Positions 7,076 through 12,394 of a stretch of 12,394 bases of DNA are shown here, in pieces. The number at the start of each line of letters is the position of its first letter. Within the stretch, counting starts at the first letter, position 1. The position numbers and the translations under genes were made by a program. The stretch comes from an uncultured Prevotella sp. GTDB taxonomy: Bacteria > Bacteroidota > Bacteroidia > Bacteroidales > Bacteroidaceae. The notes below the pieces were generated by a model that made no database searches, was not told the origin of the DNA, and saw nothing but the letters and a program-made list of their open reading frames with translations. Location of the stretch: the NCBI GenBank assembly GCA_900542795.1, contig UQPD01000077.1, positions 1 through 12,394 of the forward strand, written 5' to 3'.

Positions 7076-8518
7076 ATGAACAACATAGAAAACTCTCCCG
7101 AAAAGGCACCTGAGGTGTTTTTTGAAGATCTTGACCTGTCGGACAATGTGCTGGATGCGCTTTATGACATGCGTTTTGAAAAATGTACACCCGTTCAGGC
7201 TAATTGTATTCCACATATACTTGAGAATCGCGATGTGCTGGGTGTGGCACAAACGGGTACGGGGAAAACGGCGGCTTACTTGTTGCCTTTGCTCACTTTG
7301 ATGGAACGCGATGAACATCCTGCAGATGCCGTGAACTGCTTGGTGATTGCTCCAACGCGCGAATTGGCAAGACAAATTGACCAGGCTTTACAGGGTTTTG
7401 CTTATTACACCCATGTGAATGCGGTGGCTGTGTATGGGGGTAATGATGGGGTGCGCTTTGAACAAGAACGTAAGTCGCTGCAAGCGGGTGCTGACATTGT
7501 GTTGGCTACACCTGGACGACTGATTACGCACTTGCAATTAGGCAACTTGGACTTGAGTCGTACGACGCACTTGGTGCTTGACGAGGCGGATCGTATGCTT
7601 GATATGGGATTTGCTGAGGACATTCTTTCGATTGTGAAACAAATGCCCGAGCACAGACAAACGATTCTCTTTTCGGCGACGATGCCTCCTAAGATTGCAG
7701 AACTGGCACGAACGGTGATGCACAACCCTGTTGAGGTGGAGATTGCTGTGTCGAAACCTGCCGAAAATATTAAGCAGAGCCTTTACGTTTGCCACGAAAG
7801 TGACAAGGCGATTATCTTGAAAAAGATTTTTAAAGAGCAGCCTCCCAAGCGTGTTATTTTGTTCTGTTCATCGAAACAGAAGGTGAAGGAGTTGGCGATT
7901 GTGTTGCGACGGAGTGGGTTGAATGCTCGTGCCATGCACGCTGACCTTGCACAAAGTGAACGTGACGAGGTGATGAATCTGTTCAGAGCTCATCAGGTGG
8001 ACTTGCTTGTGGCTACAGACATTGTGGCGCGTGGCATTGACATTGACGACATTACAATGGTGATTAACTATGATGCACCACATGACGCTGAGGATTATGT
8101 GCACCGCATTGGACGTACAGCACGTGCTGGACGTGAAGGTAGCGCGGTGACTCTGATTGGCGAAAAGGATTTGTTGGCTTTGTCGAACATTGAACGTACA
8201 TTGAAGATTAAAATTCCACGTGCTGAACTGCCCGAAGGGGTACGTCCGCCACAAACTGAGCCTCAGCATGGACGTGGAGGTGCGCGAGATGGCAAACAGG
8301 GTGGTCGAGGTGCTAAGAATGGTCGTGGAAGGAATAAGAACTCCCAAACTAAGGGGGACGCTACCCATAAGGGAACTAAGACGAACGATGGGAAACAACG
8401 TCGTGACAACCACCACCAAGGTTATAAGCAAGGGGGTAAGCCGCATGGCAAAACTGATAACCGCCCTGCTGCAAAGCAACGTCCACCTAAGACTGGGAAT
8501 GGTCGCAAACCTGAGTAA
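7076..8518 (+). CDS. DEAD-box ATP-dependent RNA helicase, basic tail
   Basis: The 480-residue protein carries the complete DEAD-box set: F16 and Q41 of the Q motif, Walker A AQTGTGKT (58-65), PTRELA (93-98), TPGR (145-148), DEAD (169-172), SAT (200-202), ARGID (318-322) and HRIGRTARAGR (343-353). It unwinds short RNA duplexes or remodels RNA-protein complexes in the cytoplasm, typically in ribosome assembly or mRNA decay. The core ends near residue 385; the last 90 residues are low-complexity and rich in G, R, K, N and H, a disordered RNA-binding tail as in RhlE-type helicases. I do not give a gene symbol because RhlE, DeaD and CshA types are hard to separate here. It lies 53 nt after the permease gene, with no clear promoter between, so it may be the last gene of the lon cluster. 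A long hairpin begins exactly at its stop codon. Confidence 0.97.
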   Translation: MNNIENSPEKAPEVFFEDLDLSDNVLDALYDMRFEKCTPVQANCIPHILENRDVLGVAQTGTGKTAAYLLPLLTLMERDEHPADAVNCLVIAPTRELARQIDQALQGFAYYTHVNAVAVYGGNDGVRFEQERKSLQAGADIVLATPGRLITHLQLGNLDLSRTTHLVLDEADRMLDMGFAEDILSIVKQMPEHRQTILFSATMPPKIAELARTVMHNPVEVEIAVSKPAENIKQSLYVCHESDKAIILKKIFKEQPPKRVILFCSSKQKVKELAIVLRRSGLNARAMHADLAQSERDEVMNLFRAHQVDLLVATDIVARGIDIDDITMVINYDAPHDAEDYVHRIGRTARAGREGSAVTLIGEKDLLALSNIERTLKIKIPRAELPEGVRPPQTEPQHGRGGARDGKQGGRGAKNGRGRNKNSQTKGDATHKGTKTNDGKQRRDNHHQGYKQGGKPHGKTDNRPAAKQRPPKTGNGRKPE

Positions 8519-8604
8519 CAAGTTTTTGTTGCAAGAAGACTTTGTCATAAAATGCTTTTTTAAAGACGTTTTGTGACAAAGTCTTCTTGCGAAAACGAAC
8601 TTGT
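8518..8604 (+). terminator. Long hairpin after helicase gene
   Basis: GCAAGAAGACTTTGTCA (8531-8547) is perfectly complementary to 8574-8590, and pairing continues inward to 8554/8567, giving 24 consecutive pairs if two U-G pairs are allowed, around a 12-nt loop. After an internal loop, a further 6-bp stem joins 8518-8523 to 8599-8604 and includes the last base of the helicase stop codon. No U-tract follows on either strand, so it is not a classical intrinsic terminator. It may protect the mRNA 3' end, stop transcription by another route, or serve as a regulatory RNA element. Confidence 0.6.
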
Positions 8605-8681
8605 GCTATGCTTTGGAGGGACTGCCCTATGCTTTTTGAAAATCGCAATGCTTAACCAAGCCTCAAAATAACACAATAATA

Positions 8682-10121
8682 ATGAAACACTTTTTACTTT
8701 GCCTTATGGCTGCCTTTGCCTCGCTTGCTACACAGGCGCAATGGTTGACACCCATGACACGCTTTCATGACAAAGACAGCAAATACACCTATTATAATAA
8801 CAATTTTCTGAGTGGCTTTATGCAGTCGGCGCATGTGAACGATGCGAATGATGGTTTTTTGCAACTTCCCTTTGTGGGCGAACCTTTGTTGCGCTATGTG
8901 GGAGAAAAAGACTCTACACAATTTATGGCTTATGCCTCGGGCTATGAGTTTTACCAACGTGATGATGCTGCTAAACGCTATGATGTGCTTTACACTCGTT
9001 ATGGAGTGAAAGCGACGGTTGAATCGTTCCCCGCTTATTGTGTGCAACGCTTTGCCTATCCCGATACAACTGCCGAAAAGGGTTTCTTGCTCGACATTGA
9101 CCATGCCTTGCATGGTGCAGGGAATGAGGATATGGACGTGGAGTTTATTGACAAACGTACGATACGCGCCTATAAGCGTACGGCAAAAGGAGGGGTTGGA
9201 AGTCGCGCACTTTATTATGTGGCTCACTTTTCGCATCCTTTTTCACAATGGAACATAAGACGCGAGGTGGTGCGCCTTGAAAATGGTGAACGCGAACATC
9301 GCTGCAAGGCTGCTTTTGTTTTTAACTTGGGTAAACACGATATGCTCACTGTGGTTTCGGCTGTATCGGAAATGAGTACGGACGAGGCTTATGCACACTT
9401 GAAACTGAAGGATAAGTCCAGACACTTTAGCGATGAACGCAAGCCTTTGTTGGCTGCCAACAACGAAAAGCCTGCTTTGGCACGTGTTGAAAACAAAAAG
9501 CGTCCGATGGTTACACAGAATAAGGTGGGAAATACACGTACGGCAACAAGCAATAAGAATGTTGCTAACAACCGTCTGGCTACGTCTACTCAATCATCTG
9601 CTACCTCAAACAATGGACTTGACTTTATTGAAACAACTACGCGCAATGCCAATTTGAGTGCTGCTTTCTCGGCTGCTGTGATGCAATTACGTCGTTTGCC
9701 ACAGGTGAAACGTGCTACGAATGCAATGGCATTTATTGATGCCATTACTTCTATATATAAGGAGCAATGTGGTGTGGAAGTGGCAGACTCTTTGTTGAAA
9801 AAACACATTGATGCTGTTTTCTCAGGACAAAAGATTACGGATGCACAGGCAGCTTGGTTTGTATTTAACGCCATGGGCTTTGTGCCACAACAAACTGAAG
9901 GTACGCCCGAAACGTATCGGGTGGTGCGTCCGTTGTTTAATGTTGTTACGATGCAGTTGCCACGCACACGACGCTTTATTCTGCACACTAAAAACAATGG
10001 TATGGGAACACGTCGCATTGCTTCGGCTACCTTGATGCGCGTTCCCTTAACAGATGGCTTGACCTTTACACGACAAGAATGGTTGAAAGGTGGTGTACTG
10101 GAAGTAAAAATGGAAAAATAA
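8682..10121 (+). CDS. Exported GH92-derived protein lacking catalytic barrel
   Basis: The 479-residue protein starts with a signal peptide (1-19, likely cut ATQA/QW; no lipobox). Residues about 36-240 follow the N-terminal beta-sandwich of GH92 alpha-mannosidases: YTYYNNNFLSGF, RYDVLYTRYGVKATVES, LYYVAHFSHPFSQWNI and VVSAVSEMSTDEAYAHL. Residues about 381-479 follow the family's C-terminal end: AAWFVFNAMGFVPQ, VVRPLFNVVTMQLP and EWLKGGVLEVKME. Between them, where GH92 enzymes have some 350 residues of (alpha/alpha)6 barrel, there is a lysine/asparagine/threonine-rich linker (about 250-312) and a short helical piece (about 320-375). The family motif GN(D/E)DxGQMSAW, which holds the catalytic base, reads GQKITDAQAAW here (382-392). 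Mannosidase activity is therefore unlikely. The frame is open with neighbour-like codon use, so it looks maintained. A glycan-binding or structural periplasmic role is possible but unproven. It lies between a helicase gene and recA, not in a polysaccharide utilisation locus. Confidence 0.82.
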   Translation: MKHFLLCLMAAFASLATQAQWLTPMTRFHDKDSKYTYYNNNFLSGFMQSAHVNDANDGFLQLPFVGEPLLRYVGEKDSTQFMAYASGYEFYQRDDAAKRYDVLYTRYGVKATVESFPAYCVQRFAYPDTTAEKGFLLDIDHALHGAGNEDMDVEFIDKRTIRAYKRTAKGGVGSRALYYVAHFSHPFSQWNIRREVVRLENGEREHRCKAAFVFNLGKHDMLTVVSAVSEMSTDEAYAHLKLKDKSRHFSDERKPLLAANNEKPALARVENKKRPMVTQNKVGNTRTATSNKNVANNRLATSTQSSATSNNGLDFIETTTRNANLSAAFSAAVMQLRRLPQVKRATNAMAFIDAITSIYKEQCGVEVADSLLKKHIDAVFSGQKITDAQAAWFVFNAMGFVPQQTEGTPETYRVVRPLFNVVTMQLPRTRRFILHTKNNGMGTRRIASATLMRVPLTDGLTFTRQEWLKGGVLEVKMEK

Positions 10122-10134
10122 CCTATATTGGGAG

Positions 10135-10170
10135 CCTTGCAACCCGAAAAAAATGCGTAAGTTTGCAAGG
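10135..10170. repeat. Inverted repeat overlapping recA promoter
   Basis: CCTTGCAA (10135-10142) and TTGCAAGG (10163-10170) form a perfect 8-bp inverted repeat with a 20-nt spacer containing an A-run. The left arm holds the TTG of the proposed -33 element and the right arm overlaps the end of the -7 element. It could be an operator, or a hairpin ending the preceding transcript. Confidence 0.5.
10137..10165 (+). promoter_or_regulatory. Probable recA promoter
   Basis: TTG at 10137-10139 and TAAGTTTG at 10158-10165 match the Bacteroidetes consensus (TTTG ... TAnnTTTG) with an 18-bp spacer, close to the usual 19. Transcription would begin near 10172, giving recA a leader of about 20 nt. This indicates that recA is transcribed separately from the upstream gene. 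Confidence 0.6.
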
Positions 10171-10191
10171 TAAACATTTAAAATACATATA

Positions 10192-11223
10192 ATGGCTAAG
10201 ACAACAGACGAAAATAATGTGCCTAACAACGAGAAGTTGAAGGCGTTGCAAGCCGCAATGGCTAAAATAGAAAAGGACTTTGGTAGGGGCTCGGTGATGC
10301 GCATGGGCGATGAACAGGTGGAAGATGTGGATGTTATTCCCACAGGTAGTCTTGCACTGAACGCTGCCTTGGGCGTAGGGGGATACCCTAAAGGACGTAT
10401 CATTGAAATATATGGTCCGGAATCTTCTGGTAAAACCACTTTGGCTATTCACGCCATTGCTGAGGCGCAGAAGGCGGGGGGTATTGCTGCCTTTATTGAT
10501 GCAGAACATGCTTTTGATCGTTTCTATGCTAAAAAGTTGGGGGTAGATGTAGATGAATTGCTCATCTCTCAACCTGACAATGGTGAACAGGCTCTTGAAA
10601 TTGCTGACCAATTGATTCGCTCTTCTGCTATCGATATTATCGTTATCGACTCGGTGGCTGCACTCACTCCGAAGGCTGAAATCGAAGGTGACATGGGTGA
10701 CAATAAGGTGGGCTTGCAGGCTCGCTTGATGAGTCAGGCACTTCGCAAACTCACTTCTACTATTAGCAAAACGAACACTACTTGTATCTTCATTAACCAA
10801 CTTCGCGAAAAGATTGGCGTGATGTTTGGCAATCCTGAAACTACAACAGGTGGTAATGCGTTGAAGTTCTATGCTTCGGTTCGTCTCGACATTCGTCGTG
10901 TTACTACTTTGAAGGATGGTGACACGCCTATTGGTAACCAAGTGCGCGTGAAGATTGTGAAGAACAAGGTGGCTCCTCCTTTCCGTAAAGCTGAATTTGA
11001 AATTACCTTTGGCGAGGGTATCTCGCACGTGGGCGAAATTGTGGACCTTGGTGTGGAATTGGGCATTATCAAGAAAAGCGGCTCATGGTTTAGCTATGGC
11101 GAAACTCGATTGGGACAAGGTCGCGATGCTGTGAAGAAGATTATTAAAGATAATCCTGACTTGGCAGACGAACTCGAGCAGAAAATTGCCGAGGCCTTGA
11201 AGGCTGCTAATGAGGATGAGTAA
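10192..11223 (+). CDS. recA: Recombinase RecA
   Basis: RecA forms filaments on single-stranded DNA, catalyses strand exchange in homologous recombination and acts as coprotease in the damage response. The 343 residues align over the full family length: N-terminal helix (KLKALQAAMAKIEKDFGRGS), Walker A GPESSGKT (75-82), DAEHAFD (103-109), Walker B region IIVIDSVAAL (149-158), L1 around 165-172, INQLREKIGVMFGNPETT (201-218) with L2, GGNALKFYASVRLDIRR (220-236) and an acidic C-terminus ending ANEDE. Nothing is missing. The ATG is preceded by A/T-rich sequence without a Shine-Dalgarno box. It has its own promoter within an inverted repeat and is followed by a T-run and a hairpin. No lexA or recX gene is visible nearby. 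Confidence 0.99.
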   Translation: MAKTTDENNVPNNEKLKALQAAMAKIEKDFGRGSVMRMGDEQVEDVDVIPTGSLALNAALGVGGYPKGRIIEIYGPESSGKTTLAIHAIAEAQKAGGIAAFIDAEHAFDRFYAKKLGVDVDELLISQPDNGEQALEIADQLIRSSAIDIIVIDSVAALTPKAEIEGDMGDNKVGLQARLMSQALRKLTSTISKTNTTCIFINQLREKIGVMFGNPETTTGGNALKFYASVRLDIRRVTTLKDGDTPIGNQVRVKIVKNKVAPPFRKAEFEITFGEGISHVGEIVDLGVELGIIKKSGSWFSYGETRLGQGRDAVKKIIKDNPDLADELEQKIAEALKAANEDE

Positions 11224-11232
11224 TTTTTTTTG

Positions 11233-11327
11233 ATGTGCTAATATGCTAATATGTATTTACGCTTATGCCATGTGGCTATGGGTTGTTGCATACATGGGTG
11301 CCTTAGGGCATTAGCATATTAGCACAT
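11233..11327. repeat. Inverted repeat / hairpin after recA
   Basis: TGTGCTAATATGCTAAT (11234-11250) is perfectly complementary to 11310-11326, and one more pair extends it outward. The arms contain the tandem 8-mer TGCTAATA. Inside, ATGTAT (11251-11256) can pair with ATACAT (11290-11295), leaving a bulge on the right. Sequence after the right arm is T/A-rich (11327-11338), so termination of recA transcription is plausible; a run of eight Ts lies before the left arm, directly after the recA stop. Confidence 0.6.
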
Positions 11328-11349
11328 TTATATTTTAGCACACTGAAAA

Positions 11350-11607
11350 TTGGAATACAAGAAACATTATTCGTCTGAGGAATTGAGTGAGGTGGTGGAT
11401 TGGTTTAAAAAGCATTATGACCAACTGCCTGAATCTATTCAAGTGGACAAAGCTACTTACATAAAGGATTTGAAGCATACGGTGAAACTCTACTATGACA
11501 TTGTGGAGAAACATCATGAGAATCCTACTTATGCCGCACAAATTCGCCACATCTTTTTAATGCGCGATGCTGTGTTGCGCGATTATCCTGAAATTGAAAA
11601 TAAATGA
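11350..11607 (+). CDS. Small uncharacterised protein, 85 aa
   Basis: The 85-residue, mostly helical protein has no motif I can assign. It begins EYKKHYSSEELSEVVDWFKK and contains LPESIQVDKATYIKDL followed by a charged helix with HHENPTYAAQIRHIF. It resembles, in general layout only, small conserved Bacteroidales proteins of unknown function. No signal peptide or membrane segment is present, so it is probably cytoplasmic. The start must be TTG at 11350: an in-frame stop sits two codons upstream and the only later Met is residue 70. The stop overlaps the ATG of the nitroreductase gene (ATGA), which supports it as a real translated gene in a two-gene unit. Confidence 0.72.
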   Translation: MEYKKHYSSEELSEVVDWFKKHYDQLPESIQVDKATYIKDLKHTVKLYYDIVEKHHENPTYAAQIRHIFLMRDAVLRDYPEIENK

Positions 11608-12329
11608 TGCGAAAATCGATACGTAAATATAAAGCTCAACCCGTTAGCGATGAACTGCTCAACAACTTGCTAACACAAGCTGAGCACACGCAAACGATGG
11701 GAAACTTGCAACTCTACTCGGTTGTAGTGACACGTAGCGAAGAAATGAAACAAAAACTGGCACCTGCACACTTTAACCAACCTATGGTGAAAGGTGCTGA
11801 CGTGGTGCTGACTTTCTGTGCCGACTATAACCGCACAACGCAATGGGCTTTGAACCGAAAGGCTCACCCTGGTTATGGCAATTTTTTGTCGTTTGTGAAT
11901 GCTGCTACAGATGCCCTACTCTATTGCCAACGTTTTTGTGACTTGGCTGAAGAGGCTGGATTGGGACTTTGTTTTTTAGGCACTACCATCTATCAACCGC
12001 AACCTATCATCGATGCTTTAAAGTTGCCCAAACTTGTAATGCCTATTGCAACCATCACATTGGGTTGGCCTGATGAAACCCCTACCCCCTCTGAACGTTT
12101 GCCACTCTCTGCTATTCGACATGATGAAACTTATCAGCCTGTGACAGCTGCTACCATCGACCGTGACTATGCTGAGAAGGAAGCGCTCCCCATAAACCAA
12201 CACTTTGTGGCAGAAAACAATGTGGAAACCCTTGCTCAAGTGTTTGCCGACATTCGTTACAAAGCATCCGACTGCGAAGCGATGTCTGTTACACTGCTCG
12301 ATGCGCTCAAACAACAAGGTTTTTTGTAA
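11604..12329 (+). CDS. NfsA/Frp-like nitroreductase family flavoprotein
   Basis: The 241-residue protein belongs to the FMN-dependent nitroreductase family, which reduces nitro compounds, quinones or flavins with NAD(P)H in the cytoplasm. The N-terminal RKSIRKY (3-9) is the typical phosphate-binding start; MGNLQLYSVVV (32-42) corresponds to the usual SNLQ strand, GLGLCFLGTTIYQP (119-132) to the glycine-rich FMN segment, and ITLGWPDETP with SERLPLSAIRHDETY (151-177) matches the NfsA/Frp-type ending. Length equals E. coli NfsA. Real substrate is unknown. Two ATGs are possible (11604 and 11607); both put the RKSIRKY motif at the extreme N-terminus. It overlaps the preceding small gene by 4 nt. 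The gene is complete, ending only 20 bp before the adapter. Confidence 0.92.
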   Translation: MMRKSIRKYKAQPVSDELLNNLLTQAEHTQTMGNLQLYSVVVTRSEEMKQKLAPAHFNQPMVKGADVVLTFCADYNRTTQWALNRKAHPGYGNFLSFVNAATDALLYCQRFCDLAEEAGLGLCFLGTTIYQPQPIIDALKLPKLVMPIATITLGWPDETPTPSERLPLSAIRHDETYQPVTAATIDRDYAEKEALPINQHFVAENNVETLAQVFADIRYKASDCEAMSVTLLDALKQQGFL

Positions 12330-12349
12330 GACTACACCTTATTATATAT

Positions 12350-12394
12350 CTGTCTCTTATACACATCTCCGAGCCCACGAGACGCGTAGTAATC
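12350..12394 (-). other. Nextera read-2 adapter with i7 index (not genomic)
   Basis: Bases 12350-12368 (CTGTCTCTTATACACATCT) are the Tn5 mosaic end, 12369-12383 (CCGAGCCCACGAGAC) the Nextera read-2 part, 12384-12391 (GCGTAGTA) an i7 index that I recall as N719, and 12392-12394 (ATC) the start of the P7 side. Genomic sequence therefore stops at 12349. This marks the contig end as a library artefact. Confidence 0.97.

Noticed and set aside
7868..8548. 226-codon minus-strand frame over the end of the helicase gene
   Set aside because: Shadow of the helicase C-terminal half; low-complexity product opposite the Gly/Arg-rich tail.
8606..8635. Two CTATGCTTT repeats before the GH92-like gene, considered as promoter -7 elements
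   Set aside because: Spacing between TA and TTTG is wrong for the TAnnTTTG consensus in both copies, and no good -33 element fits.
10123..11028. 301-codon minus-strand frame across recA
   Set aside because: It is antisense to recA, whose own frame is fully conserved; no recognisable protein features.
20..12368. 19-bp inverted repeats at both contig ends, like a composite transposon
   Set aside because: They are exactly the engineered Tn5 mosaic ends with Nextera primer and index sequence outside; no transposase is present.

Overview
The window is a contig from a Bacteroidota genome, most likely order Bacteroidales and close to Prevotella. The evidence is the gene set (lon-tgt-LptF/G-type permease, recA, a Bacteroidetes-type tyrosine recombinase, a GH92-derived exported protein), start codons preceded by A/T-rich sequence rather than Shine-Dalgarno boxes, and a Bacteroidetes-type promoter (TTG / TAnnTTTG) before recA. 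I cannot fix genus or species. Both ends are not genomic: 1-38 and 12350-12394 are untrimmed Illumina Nextera adapters, so the biological sequence is 39-12349.

Left part (39-2126): a single tyrosine recombinase gene on the minus strand, enclosed by an imperfect 36-bp inverted repeat and surrounded by two families of short direct repeats. About 800 bp without a convincing gene separate it from lon. This looks like a small recombination module (integration or inversion) cut off by the contig end.

Middle part (2127-8518): a tight plus-strand housekeeping cluster. lon (ATP-dependent protease) and tgt (queuosine tRNA-guanine transglycosylase) overlap by 4 nt; an LptF/LptG-type permease (LPS export) follows after 10 nt and a DEAD-box RNA helicase with a Gly/Arg/Lys-rich tail after 53 nt. 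A very long RNA hairpin (8518-8604) begins at the helicase stop codon.

Right part (8682-12329): an exported 479-residue protein that keeps the N-terminal sandwich and the extreme C-terminal part of a GH92 alpha-mannosidase but lacks most of the catalytic barrel and the catalytic acidic motif. recA follows with its own promoter embedded in an inverted repeat. After another inverted-repeat hairpin comes a two-gene overlapping unit: a small uncharacterised protein (TTG start) and an NfsA/Frp-like nitroreductase.

Most of the window is ordinary core genome. The less ordinary items are the repeat-rich integrase module, the barrel-less GH92 derivative, the long 3' hairpin of the helicase gene, and the loss of the zinc cysteines in Tgt. 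I do not see a clear multi-gene defence, CRISPR, toxin-antitoxin or secretion system.
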